Shown: in pieces, positions 35,010 through 43,691 of the stretch | Position numbering within the stretch: position 1 is the stretch's first letter | Layout of the letters: each line of letters starts with the position of its first letter | From: Haliscomenobacteraceae bacterium | Lineage (GTDB): Bacteria; Bacteroidota; Bacteroidia; Chitinophagales; Saprospiraceae | Direction of reading: 5' to 3' | Assembly (NCBI GenBank): GCA_947501115.1 | Contig: CANMVX010000007.1 | Coordinates: 55,267 to 119,266, forward strand | Length of the DNA stretch: 64,000 bases | Notes under the pieces: generated by a model | The model's database searches: none | What the model saw: the letters and a program-made list of their open reading frames with translations, nothing else | What the model was told of the DNA's origin: nothing | Made by a program: the position numbers and the translations under genes

Positions 35010-36154
35010 TAAAGAAGGCCTTGAACTTTGAATCGTTAGTTGCTGAGATCGAGCAAACTCACAGCCACTTCCAGCAGCAAGCGGTTAAGGCGGTGAATAT
35101 ATCTTTGACCATACGGAATTATTTAATAGGATTTTACATTGTGGAGTTTGAGCAAAATGGTGAAGACAGGGCAGCTTATGGCTCAAAATTACTTGATTCC
35201 TTAGCTGCTAAACTCAGCATAAAAGGGCTCGTTTCGGCAGAAATTTCTCGTTGTCGGCAGTTTTATTTTTGTTATCCTCAAATTCTTGGGGCGCTGACCC
35301 AAGAATTTAAAAATTTAGTTCCTCAACACATTCTTGGGACACTGTCCCAAGATTCTAATATGGGAGTTGAGCAATCCATAATAGTGTCATCAACCCCACA
35401 ATCTACCAAGTCAAATCTGTACGTACCCGGAGAAAAGTTACTCAGTAAACTGTCCTTCTCACATTTAGTAGAATTGATAAAAATACAAGACCATCTTAAA
35501 CGCACCTTTTACGAAATTGAATGTATCAAAGGAACGTGGAGCGTTCGCGAGCTAAAACGCCAAATAAACAGCCTGTATTTTGAAAGAAGTGGTATGAGTG
35601 CAAAGCCTGAATTGCTGAGTGAAATTACCCAACAAAAAGCGGAAACGGCCGGCCCAACCGACATTGTAAAATCCTTGTATGCCTTTGAGTTTTTGGGATT
35701 AAAAACCAAAGATGCCTTAGAAGAAAGTGATCTGGAAACGGCGCTGCTCGATCATCTACAAGATTTTATGATGGAAATGGGTCACGGATTCTGTCTCGAA
35801 GCCCGACAAAAGAAAATTCTGATAGGCGATGAATACTTTTTTATAGATCTGGTATTTTACCACCGCATCCTTAAATGCCATGTGCTGGTAGAATTGAAAA
35901 TAGCAGATTTTAAGCACCATCAAATTGGGCAACTCAACACCTACGTAAACTACTACAAGGCCACAGAAATGCAAATAGACGATAATCCTACCGTGGGTAT
36001 CTTGCTTGTTACCAATAAAAATAATGCACTGGTTGAATTTGCCACCGCTGGCATCGACAATCATCTTTTTGTTTCCAAGTACCTTTTGGAACTTCCCAAA
36101 AAAGAACAACTCGAAGCGTTTATTAACAACGAACTACTCAAATGGAATAGCTAA
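35006..36154 (+). CDS. DUF1016 (YhcG-type) PD-(D/E)xK nuclease-like protein
   Basis: 382 aa. DUF1016_N covers about 10-95 (VNISLTIRNYLIGFYIVEFEQ, ISRCRQFYFCYPQIL). The C-terminal core (about 155-380) has WSVRELKRQINSLYFERS and the nuclease-like FFIDLVFYHRILKCHVLVELK with Asp and the ExK. Between them lies a variable linker whose DNA holds two perfect inverted repeats. The family often rides in type I RM loci, but its role is not established. It is translationally coupled to hsdM (4-bp overlap) and to hsdS (TAATG). Confidence 0.9.
   Translation: MIKKALNFESLVAEIEQTHSHFQQQAVKAVNISLTIRNYLIGFYIVEFEQNGEDRAAYGSKLLDSLAAKLSIKGLVSAEISRCRQFYFCYPQILGALTQEFKNLVPQHILGTLSQDSNMGVEQSIIVSSTPQSTKSNLYVPGEKLLSKLSFSHLVELIKIQDHLKRTFYEIECIKGTWSVRELKRQINSLYFERSGMSAKPELLSEITQQKAETAGPTDIVKSLYAFEFLGLKTKDALEESDLETALLDHLQDFMMEMGHGFCLEARQKKILIGDEYFFIDLVFYHRILKCHVLVELKIADFKHHQIGQLNTYVNYYKATEMQIDDNPTVGILLVTNKNNALVEFATAGIDNHLFVSKYLLELPKKEQLEAFINNELLKWNS
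35280..35308. repeat. Intragenic inverted repeat 1 in DUF1016 gene
   Basis: AAATTCTTGGG (35280-35290) and CCCAAGAATTT (35298-35308): perfect 11-bp arms with a 7-nt centre, inside the coding frame. It encodes QILGALTQEF. The core TTCTTGGG/CCCAAGA recurs in the next repeat. Confidence 0.85.
35332..35352. repeat. Intragenic inverted repeat 2 in DUF1016 gene
   Basis: TCTTGGGACA (35332-35341) and TGTCCCAAGA (35343-35352): perfect 10-bp arms around a single C. It lies 48 bp (16 codons) after repeat 1 and encodes HILGTLSQDS, a near copy of the peptide from repeat 1. Confidence 0.85.
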
Positions 36155-37380
36155 TGGAACAAATGGAAACCGTTAAAAGCGATGGTGGTATGAGTTGGGA
36201 AATGGTGAGACTAGAAGTCTTATGCACGATTGTAAGAGGAAGCTCTCCTCGTCCGCAGGGGGATCCAAGGTTTTATAATGGCGATGTCCCTAGACTTATG
36301 ATTGAGGATCTTACGAGAGATGGAAAGTATGTTACTCCTCAAGTGGATTCGTTAACTGAAGAAGGCGCAAAATTAAGTCGACCTATGAAAAAAGGAGATT
36401 TAGTTATAACAGTTAGTGGTAGAACAGGAGTGCCAGCAATATTGAATGTTGATTGTTGTATACATGATGGATTTGTAGGATTTAGAGAATTATCAAAAAC
36501 TGTTGATATAGATTATCTGTTTTATTATTTATCGAACTTGACTTCAACTACAAGCCAACAAGCTGTAGGTGCAATTTTTAAAAATCTCACAACTGACCAA
36601 CTTAAAAATATCCAAATCCCCCTCCCGCCGCTCCCCATCCAAAAGCGCATAGCCGAAATATTGGATGCAGCCGATGCCTTAAAACGCAAAGACCAAGAAC
36701 TGCTCAAAAAATACGATGAATTGGCGCAAGCTATTTTTATTAATATGTTTGGAGATCCCGTGAAGAATGAGAAGGGGTGGGAGGTGAAGAAGTTAAAAAG
36801 TATTACAACTAAAATTGGTAGTGGTGCAACTCCAACTGGAGGAAAAACAGCTTATAAAGCAACGGGTATATCATTAATTAGAAGTATGAATGTCTATGAC
36901 TTTTCATTTAAATGGAAGGACTTAGCATTCATTGATAATGCTCAAGCATCAAAACTCAATAATGTTGAAGTCATGTCAAAAGATGTACTATTTAATATTA
37001 CTGGAGCTTCTGTTTGTAGATGCTCGATCGTGCCTGACGAATTATTGCCGGCAAGAGTGAATCAGCACGTAGCAATAATTCGTGCAAAAACAGAATTTTT
37101 GAATCCTATATTTTTAAATCATTTGCTGGTTTCCAATAGCGTAAAGACAAATTTATTAGGTGTTGGTTCTGGCGGTGGAGCTGTAATGGAAGCGATCACA
37201 AAAGATCAATTAGAACAATTTGAAATAATAGTTCCTCCAATTAAAATACAAAATGGTTTTGAGCAAAAAATTAATAATGTTTTTGGGCAAAAGGATATTG
37301 ACTTGAAATCAATAGAAACTACAGACAATCTTTTCCAAACCCTCATCCAAAAAGCTTTCAAAGGCGAACTGGTAGCTTAA
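36154..37380 (+). CDS. hsdS: Type I restriction-modification specificity subunit HsdS
   Basis: 408 aa with two target-recognition domains. TRD1 covers about 10-150 and ends in the conserved IQIPLPPLPIQKRIAEILDAADAL helix region (about 150-185). TRD2 (about 205-370) ends in the matching VPPIKIQNGFEQKINNVF helix. The two helices form the spacer that sets the distance between half-sites of the bipartite target. It starts on the last base of the DUF1016 gene. The target sequence cannot be read from the protein. Confidence 0.95.
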   Translation: MEQMETVKSDGGMSWEMVRLEVLCTIVRGSSPRPQGDPRFYNGDVPRLMIEDLTRDGKYVTPQVDSLTEEGAKLSRPMKKGDLVITVSGRTGVPAILNVDCCIHDGFVGFRELSKTVDIDYLFYYLSNLTSTTSQQAVGAIFKNLTTDQLKNIQIPLPPLPIQKRIAEILDAADALKRKDQELLKKYDELAQAIFINMFGDPVKNEKGWEVKKLKSITTKIGSGATPTGGKTAYKATGISLIRSMNVYDFSFKWKDLAFIDNAQASKLNNVEVMSKDVLFNITGASVCRCSIVPDELLPARVNQHVAIIRAKTEFLNPIFLNHLLVSNSVKTNLLGVGSGGGAVMEAITKDQLEQFEIIVPPIKIQNGFEQKINNVFGQKDIDLKSIETTDNLFQTLIQKAFKGELVA

Positions 37381-37430
37381 AATTATTAGGAAAAATGAAT
37401 AAGAATTCTGAAATTACATTGCGCTAACAA

Positions 37431-37535
37431 ATGAATGAAGCATTAAATAACTTTTCATTTATCCCTTCAAAATGGGTTAAGATTTACGGAACACCATTGG
37501 AAGCAGAAAAGCATTTGTATAATGCTCCAAGCTAA
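37431..37535 (+). pseudogene. 5-prime stub of an hsdR gene
   Basis: ATG at 37431 opens a 34-codon frame. Its NNFSFIPSKWVKIYGTPLEA and the next EKHLYNAP align with the start of the intact HsdR in this locus (NFNFIPIQWANFAQAPQEAE, then GHVLSAP). Both have FxFIPxxW, a P-EAE core and an AP end. The frame stops where a 13-bp inverted repeat begins. It lies directly after hsdS, where hsdR normally sits. The alignment is by eye over 30 residues, so moderate confidence. Confidence 0.6.
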
Positions 37536-37562
37536 TTGTGCAACTGGCTGTTGCACAATTAG
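37532..37562. repeat. 13-bp perfect inverted repeat before the second DUF1016 gene
   Basis: CTAATTGTGCAAC (37532-37544) pairs with GTTGCACAATTAG (37550-37562) across TGGCT. It begins at the stop of the hsdR stub, and read as codons gives LIVQLAVAQLENE. This resembles the linker peptide of some DUF1016 proteins, so it may be the scrap of another DUF1016 gene. It could also act as a terminator-like hairpin, but no T-run follows. Confidence 0.7.
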
Positions 37563-37592
37563 AAAATGAAGTATAAAAATAAGTAAAAGACT

Positions 37593-38629
37593 ATGGACGA
37601 ATTAGAAAACGAAAATCGCCTTATTGGGCAGGTAAGTACACTTATCGAATCGGCCAATACATTTGTACACAAAGCAATCAACCAAAGTATGGTATTGCTT
37701 TATTGGCAAATAGGAAAAACAATACAAGATGAATTATTACAATATGACAAGCCTGAATATGGCAAACAAGTGATGCAAAACCTTGCCATAAAACTAAGCG
37801 GGCAATATGGCATAGCTATCGTACATTATATAGAATGACTCATTTTTATGATTGCTTTCAGGATCAAAACATTTTGACAACAGTGTTGTCAAAATTGAGT
37901 TGGTCGCATATTTTAGAAATTTTAAAGATCAAAGAACCTTTAAAACAAGAATTCTATATCAGCATGTGTAGCTCTGAAAATTGGAGTGTGCGTGAACTTA
38001 GTGGACGAATAGATAGTATGCTGTTTGAAAGAACGGCTATCAGCAAACTTCCCGAAAAAACAATCGTGAATGACTTGAAACAATTGCGCGAAAAAAAAGA
38101 AATGAGCGTAAATCTGTTTGTAAAAGATCCCTATGTACTTGATTTTTTAGGACTAAAAGATACCTTTAGCGAAAACGATCTCGAATTGGCCATCTTAGTG
38201 GAATTGCAACAATTTATACTTGAATTTGGAAATGATTTTGCCTTCTTGGCACGACAAAAAAGAATCACGATTGATCAGGATGATTATTTTATCGATCTAC
38301 TCTTTTATCATCGAAAGTTAAGGCGGTTGGTGGTGGTAGAACTTAAAATAGGAAAATTCAAACCCGAACATAAAAGTCAGCTGGAGTTGTATTTGCGTTA
38401 TTTAGATAAATACGAAAAACAAGAGGGTGAAAATGCCCCAATTGGCTTATTATTGTGTTCTGAAAAAAGTGACAAAATGGTGGAATTGTTGGAGTTGGAC
38501 AAATCGGGCATTCATGTAGCAACTTACCTTACAGAGTTGCCTCCTGTGGCTGTTTTTGAAAGTAAAATTCAGCAATCGATTGCCTTGGCAAAGCAAAAAT
38601 GGAGCAACACCCCCAATATTAATGAGTAA
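37593..38629 (+). pseudogene. Second DUF1016 (YhcG-type) gene, broken by a one-base frameshift
   Basis: The first frame (37593-37838, 81 aa) is DUF1016_N up to LSGQYGIAI; the second (37835-38629, 264 aa) is the rest, with WSVRELSGRIDSMLFERT and the nuclease core YFIDLLFYHRKLRRLVVVELK. Read back past its ATG, the second frame gives YRTLYRMTHFYDCF, the expected family sequence. One base is therefore missing around 37812-37817. Otherwise the gene is full length with no other lesion. This could be a true mutation, a phase switch or a consensus error. The hsdR ATG overlaps its 3-prime end by 8 bp. Confidence 0.85.
37871..37895. repeat. Intragenic inverted repeat in the second DUF1016 gene
   Basis: ATTTTGACAAC (37871-37881) and GTTGTCAAAAT (37885-37895): perfect 11-bp arms, 3-nt centre. 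It encodes ILTTVLSKL, just before the conserved SWSH, in the same linker region as the two repeats in the first DUF1016 gene though different in sequence. Confidence 0.85.
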
Positions 38630-41600
38630 TTTCAACTTCATACCAATCCAGTGGGCAAACTTTGCCCAGGCACCGCAAGAAGCGGAGGGGCACGTATTGA
38701 GTGCGCCTTTGTACGCTGCCATGCTTTGCCGCAAGAGTCTGGAAGAATGGGTGCGTTGGATGTACGAACACGATGGAGATTTGGTATTGCCTTACGATAC
38801 TTCACTTAGTTCACTCATGCACGAGCAGGATTTTAAAAACATTGTTGCGCCAATCCAGTTCAATCAAATAAACCTCATACGCAAACTTGGCAATACTGCC
38901 GTGCATACCACGGCCAAAATAAAACCGCAGGAAGCCTTGTATGCCCTGCAATTGTTACATGGTTTTATTAGCTGGGTGGTGCAGGTATATAGTGAGGAAA
39001 AAGTAACGGTTGCGAAGTTTGATGAAAACCTATTGACCAAAGGAAAGGAAAAAGATTTTAATAAAAACGACCTTCAGCAATTAGAACGCAATTATCACGA
39101 ATCGCAAAGCAAGCTCGCTAAATTAGAAGCCGAACTGGCCAGCATCAAAGCCATTAAAGAACAAAACAAAGCGTTTGTTCCGCCACCCATTGACCCCAAC
39201 GAAGACCTTACCCGCAAAATATACATCGATACCTTGCTGCGTGAAGCAGGTTGGGATCCTTATGGCAATAATGTACCTGAATATCCTGTACAAGGTATGC
39301 CACAAGGCAATGGTGACGCCAACGGAAATGGTTTTGTAGATTATGTACTCTGGGGTGATGATGGCAAACCGTTGGCGGTGGTTGAAGCCAAGCGCACCAA
39401 AAGAGACCCACGAGTGGGGCAACACCAGGCAAAATGTTATGCCGATGGTTTGGAAAAGGAGTTTGGACAACGACCGGCTATTTTTTATTCCAATGGTTTC
39501 CGCACCTGGCTTTGGGACGATGTAAACTATGCGCCCCGTGAAGTATTTGGCTTTTATACCAAAGACGAATTGCAAATGCTGATACAAAGACGCATTTCGC
39601 AAAAAACATTGGCATCGCAAACCATCAACAACGATATTACCGATAGACCTTATCAGCACGAAGCTATTCGTTGCGTTACCGAGGCATTGGATAAAAAACA
39701 CCGCGAGACCTTGCTCATTATGGCAACAGGCACCGGCAAAACAAGAGTTTCGGCTTCCATTGTAGATTTACTAAGCAAGGCCAATTGGGCTAAACGTATT
39801 TTGTTTTTAGCCGATAGAAATGCGCTGATTCATCAAGCAAAAGTTAACTTAAACGATTATTTACCCAATCTGCCAGCTGTAGATTTAACAAAAGAAAAAG
39901 AAGACGAAAGCAGCCGATTGGTATTTTCCACCTACCAAACCATCATCAACATGATAGATGGCGAAAGCGATGGAAACAATCGTTTTTATAGTGTTGGGCA
40001 CTTCGATTTAATCATCTTTGATGAAATACACCGTTCGGTTTACAACCGCTACAAGCATATTTTCAAATATTTTGATGGCATACGAATTGGCCTAACCGCC
40101 ACACCAAAATCGGAAGCCGACAGAGACACCTATGCTTTGTTTGGCATGGAGCCCAATAATCCAACCTTTGCCTACGAATTGGAACAAGCAGTTAATGATG
40201 GTTTTTTGGTTCCACCAAAAGCGATTTCTGTTCCATTAAAATTTCAGCGCAGTGGTATCAAATATGCTGAACTAAGTGATGACGAGAAACTAAAATACGA
40301 AGAGCAATTTACCGACCCTGTTACAGGAGAATTTCCCGAAGAGCTAGATGCAGCCGCATTAAATAAATGGTTGTTCAATACCGATACGGTGGATAAAGTA
40401 ATTGGTCATTTGATGGAACACGGAATTAAAGTAGAAGGAGGAGATAAATTAGCCAAAACCATCGTGTTCGCACGTTCACACAACCATGCTAAGTTTATTG
40501 AAGATCGCTTTAACAAACAATATCCTGCCTACAAAGGTGAGTTTTTGAAAGTAATAGATTACCACGAAGAGTACCGATACGACTTGCTCAACAAGTTTAA
40601 AGACAAAACAAAAATGCCCCAGATTGCCGTGTCGGTAGATATGCTCGACACCGGCATTGATGTACCCGAAGTTTGCAATTTGGTATTCTTTAAGCCCGTG
40701 CGCAGTAGTGTTAAGTTTTGGCAAATGATAGGACGAGGAACCCGTTTGTGCAAAGATCTATTTGCTATAAACGAACACAAAAAAGAATTTGTCATTTTCG
40801 ATTTCTGCGAAAACTTTGAGTTTTTTAATGTTACACCCAAAGGAAAAGTTGGTGCCAGTGCTAAATCATTAAGTCAACGGCTGTTTGAATTGCGATTGCG
40901 CTTAGGATTTGCCTTATTAGGTCAGGAAGAAACAGAACTAAAAGAATACGGTCAATCCATTATAGATCAATTAATAAAACAAACCCAAGCCCTGAATGGC
41001 GAAAGTTTTATTGTTCGTCAGCATTGGGAAGTAGTAGAAAAATACCGTGATGCCAATGCATGGAATGCACTCAGCGATCTAGACATTAAAGAACTACACG
41101 ACCACATTGCCCCTTTAATGATGGAAACCGACCAGGACGAATTGGCAAAGCGATTCGATGCCTTGATGTTGGACATACAATTAAGTGTTTTGAATGGTGA
41201 GAAAAAGCAAGCGGTACTTATTCAAAAAGTGGTTACTACAGCAGGCAAATTGAGTAAAAAAGCATCCATTCCATCGGTAGCAATAAAGATGGAAACGATT
41301 AATGAAGTACAACAGAAAATATTTTGGGAAGGTGCTACTATTCCAAGCATCGAAAGAATCCGCATTGAACTGCGAGACATTATTAAGTTTTTAGATGCAG
41401 AAAATACCCCGATTTATTTTACCATGTTTGAAGATGAGTTTTCGGGGAATATTCAAGAGCATCAGTTGCTTTATAACTTCAATGATTTAGATGCCTACAA
41501 ACGCAAGGTAGAGCAGTATTTAAAAGAACAAAGCAATAACATCACCATACATAAACTACGCAACAATGTGCCTATCACAAAAGGTGAATTAGAAACTTTA

Positions 41601-41957
41601 GATAAGATGCTATTTGAACAAGGAAGTATTGGCACCAAAGCAGAATTTACAAAAGCTTATGGCGAACTACCCTTAGGGAAATTTATTAGAAGTATTGTCG
41701 GTTTAGAGGTGCAAGCAGCGAAATTAGCTTTTGCGGAAATACTAAATAATCAAACCTTAAATGCACATCAAATCCGTTTTATGGACGCGATTATTAATTA
41801 CTTAAATGTAAAAGGAATCATTGAACCATCTATGCTATTTGAAGCGCCTTTTACAGATATTAATTTAACTGGAGTGGCAGGTTTATTTGAAGATCAAATT
41901 GCCTCAAAAATAATTTCATTAATAGAAACAATTAATCACAATGCAGAAACAGCATAA
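38622..41957 (+). CDS. hsdR: Type I restriction enzyme HsdR (nuclease/translocase subunit)
   Basis: 1111 aa from the ATG at 38622. An N-terminal DUF4145 domain (about 1-120) and a coiled coil (about 140-180) precede the nuclease motif FVDYVLWGDDGKPLAVVEAKR (about 240-260). Helicase motifs are MATGTGKTRVSAS (about 367), IIFDEIHRS (about 465), GLTATP, and VSVDMLDTGIDVPEV then MIGRGTRLC (about 670-720). The EcoEI-like C-domain ends the protein. It translocates DNA with ATP and cuts unmodified DNA. All motifs are intact. It overlaps the upstream DUF1016 frame by 8 bp, so it could depend on that frame for translation. Confidence 0.96.
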   Translation: MSNFNFIPIQWANFAQAPQEAEGHVLSAPLYAAMLCRKSLEEWVRWMYEHDGDLVLPYDTSLSSLMHEQDFKNIVAPIQFNQINLIRKLGNTAVHTTAKIKPQEALYALQLLHGFISWVVQVYSEEKVTVAKFDENLLTKGKEKDFNKNDLQQLERNYHESQSKLAKLEAELASIKAIKEQNKAFVPPPIDPNEDLTRKIYIDTLLREAGWDPYGNNVPEYPVQGMPQGNGDANGNGFVDYVLWGDDGKPLAVVEAKRTKRDPRVGQHQAKCYADGLEKEFGQRPAIFYSNGFRTWLWDDVNYAPREVFGFYTKDELQMLIQRRISQKTLASQTINNDITDRPYQHEAIRCVTEALDKKHRETLLIMATGTGKTRVSASIVDLLSKANWAKRILFLADRNALIHQAKVNLNDYLPNLPAVDLTKEKEDESSRLVFSTYQTIINMIDGESDGNNRFYSVGHFDLIIFDEIHRSVYNRYKHIFKYFDGIRIGLTATPKSEADRDTYALFGMEPNNPTFAYELEQAVNDGFLVPPKAISVPLKFQRSGIKYAELSDDEKLKYEEQFTDPVTGEFPEELDAAALNKWLFNTDTVDKVIGHLMEHGIKVEGGDKLAKTIVFARSHNHAKFIEDRFNKQYPAYKGEFLKVIDYHEEYRYDLLNKFKDKTKMPQIAVSVDMLDTGIDVPEVCNLVFFKPVRSSVKFWQMIGRGTRLCKDLFAINEHKKEFVIFDFCENFEFFNVTPKGKVGASAKSLSQRLFELRLRLGFALLGQEETELKEYGQSIIDQLIKQTQALNGESFIVRQHWEVVEKYRDANAWNALSDLDIKELHDHIAPLMMETDQDELAKRFDALMLDIQLSVLNGEKKQAVLIQKVVTTAGKLSKKASIPSVAIKMETINEVQQKIFWEGATIPSIERIRIELRDIIKFLDAENTPIYFTMFEDEFSGNIQEHQLLYNFNDLDAYKRKVEQYLKEQSNNITIHKLRNNVPITKGELETLDKMLFEQGSIGTKAEFTKAYGELPLGKFIRSIVGLEVQAAKLAFAEILNNQTLNAHQIRFMDAIINYLNVKGIIEPSMLFEAPFTDINLTGVAGLFEDQIASKIISLIETINHNAETA

Positions 41958-42340
41958 AAAATAGCCAACCCAAAGTAGAAACGCGATGCTTCGCGTCTTC
42001 TCCCCGACAGGTTTCAATTTAAATATTATCGCAAATATTGGTCTGAATCAGGATTTACAGGATTTATAGGATTAACTATAACGTCTCCGATTTGAGAGGG
42101 CAGATTATTATTAAATGGTGATTTCATCTCTCGACCTCCGCCGCTGCGTAACGCATCGGCGAAAAGAAGGGTATAAAGTAATCCTCTACAAATGACCCTT
42201 ACACCCAAAACAAAGACGTCTTCTGGAATCCTCGAAATCTTGTAAATCCTGATTCAAAATTATGTGCTCTGGAAATATTCCACCAATGTCATTTGCTCTA
42301 AAATACATCGGGCACCCGTAATGAATGCCCCACCCGAGAG
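41958..42340. repeat. Single copy of the ~290-bp composite repeat after hsdR
   Basis: 383 bp without a gene. From 41973 to about 42262 it repeats the module found at 32578-32870 in the same orientation: ACGCGATGCTTCGCGT hairpin, CCCGACAGGTTTCAA, GAATCAGGATTTACAGG, ATAACGTCTCCG, CGCTGCGTAACGCATCGGCG, and AATCCTGATTC. With the copies before hsdM it brackets the type I RM locus. 42263-42340 is unremarkable. Confidence 0.87.
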
Positions 42341-42847
42341 CTATTCTTCGTTATGAGGACAATTATGGACTTTACTAATCAGATTTTGATGATCTTTCAG
42401 CATCGTTTGTGCCGCTTGATAAAGTTCTTCGAAGTGCATGACCAGAATGTGCACATCGCGGGGAACTTCCTCGCCCCACTGTTTGGTTTTGAACATACAA
42501 CAAGTGTGTAAACCTTTAAAAACAGCTTCTAATTCTTTGGCGCGAAATAAAAAATTTTCAATATCAGGTAAGGTGGCCGGTAAAATAGTATTTTCCCTTT
42601 GTAAACCTTTGGATAGGTCTTCAAATACGAGTTCCTTAATGCTTACTTGAAAAAGCTCGGACATCTTTAAAAGACTATATATTTTTGGCTCCGTAGATCC
42701 ATTTTCATAAGAGGCAATGTTCCCTCTGTTCAGACCAACACGGTTGGCGAATTCTTCCTGACTCCATTGAAACTTTTTCCTCAGCAAACGGAGATTTAAA
42801 GCCAGAAAAGTAGCGTTCATTACATCGTTATCCTGCTGTTCAATCAT
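42341..42847 (-). CDS. XRE-family HTH transcriptional regulator
   Basis: 168 aa. An HTH_3 domain lies at about 13-68: LRLLRKKFQWSQEEFANRVGL then NRGNIASYENGSTEPKI. The C-terminal 95 residues are helical with no known ligand domain, containing CCMFKTKQWGEEVPRD. It is divergent from the sigma-factor gene and next to the end of the RM island; a controller role for either is possible but not shown. Confidence 0.87.
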   Translation of the reverse strand: MIEQQDNDVMNATFLALNLRLLRKKFQWSQEEFANRVGLNRGNIASYENGSTEPKIYSLLKMSELFQVSIKELVFEDLSKGLQRENTILPATLPDIENFLFRAKELEAVFKGLHTCCMFKTKQWGEEVPRDVHILVMHFEELYQAAQTMLKDHQNLISKVHNCPHNEE

Positions 42848-43022
42848 AAGGTAAAATCGTAAATAAAAAGTGTCGAAAGATGAATGTTCATATTTAAATA
42901 CAAAAGAAAGGAATTAATTGTTTAAATAATGATAATTAAATTTACATTTTTAATTCATTTGTCAGAAAAAAGTCATTTTATGTCGATAAATTGGACAGTT
43001 TAAAAGATTACTGAAAAATATA

Positions 43023-43054
43023 TTTGCATTCAATGCGTTTTTGGACTAAATTTG
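43023..43054 (+). promoter_or_regulatory. Promoter of the sigma-factor gene
   Basis: TTTG (43023-43026) and TAAATTTG (43047-43054) form a -33/-7 pair with a 20-bp spacer, close to the Bacteroidota TTTG-N19-TAnnTTTG consensus. The ATG is 16 bp downstream. This is the best-matching promoter in the window. Confidence 0.65.
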
Positions 43055-43070
43055 TGCAAAAATAAAAACA

Positions 43071-43604
43071 ATGACAGAAACAATAGTTGCCAATTCTTCC
43101 ATTCAGATTCAGTTAGGTGCTATTCGTTCTTCCTTGCGTGCCTTTGCACTCAAATTAACGGGCTCCTCCAGTGATGCAGAAGATTTGTATCAGGATACCG
43201 CTTTGCGAATTATTATGCACGCAGATAAATTTAATGAGGGCACCAACTTTAAGGCGTGGGCAGTTACCATAATGCGGAATATTTTTATAAATAACTACCG
43301 TAAAAAGATTCGAAGAAATATGATTGTGGATCAAACACCCAATTCTTATTATTTGGATTCAAATGAAGTTAATGAGCCTAACGCCGGTGAAACAGAAATT
43401 ATTTTCAGTGAATTAATGGTACTTGTTGAAGGTTTGCCGGAAGATTTCAAAAGACCGTTCCTAATGGCTTTTGACGGGTATAAATATGAGGAAATTGCGG
43501 AGGAGTTAGGTTCTCCACTAGGTACAATCAAAAGTAGAATATTTTTTGCAAGAAAGAAATTGCAAAAGTTATACAAGGAACGCTATGCCATTTTCAGGGC
43601 ATAA
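43071..43604 (+). CDS. ECF-type RNA polymerase sigma factor
   Basis: 177 aa. Region 2 is GSSSDAEDLYQDTALRIIMH with FKAWAVTIMRNIFINNYRKK (about 32-85), and region 4 is PEDFKRPFLMAFDGYKYEEIA then LGSPLGTIKSRIFFARKKL (about 125-170). It directs RNA polymerase to a dedicated promoter set. No anti-sigma gene is adjacent, unlike many Bacteroidota ECF pairs. It is transcribed divergently from the XRE regulator and convergently with the rhomboid gene, ending at a bidirectional terminator. Confidence 0.93.
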   Translation: MTETIVANSSIQIQLGAIRSSLRAFALKLTGSSSDAEDLYQDTALRIIMHADKFNEGTNFKAWAVTIMRNIFINNYRKKIRRNMIVDQTPNSYYLDSNEVNEPNAGETEIIFSELMVLVEGLPEDFKRPFLMAFDGYKYEEIAEELGSPLGTIKSRIFFARKKLQKLYKERYAIFRA

Positions 43605-43614
43605 ATCGATATTT

Positions 43615-43658
43615 CCAAGATAGTTAGGGGCATTATTTATGTTACCTAATTATCTTGG
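43615..43658. terminator. Bidirectional terminator between sigma factor and rhomboid genes
   Basis: CCAAGATAGTTAGG (43615-43628) pairs with CCTAATTATCTTGG (43645-43658), 13 of 14 bases, followed by TTTTTATAT. It lies between convergent genes. Confidence 0.75.
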
Positions 43659-43691
43659 TTTTTATATATTTATTATTTACCGGGGCAAAAA

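Noticed and set aside
39123..39701. 192-aa minus-strand frame inside hsdR
   Set aside because: Shadow of the HsdR nuclease and helicase region, which has full motifs on the plus strand.
42341..43604. XRE regulator and sigma factor as part of the RM island
   Set aside because: They lie outside the flanking repeat, and nothing in sequence ties them to RM control.
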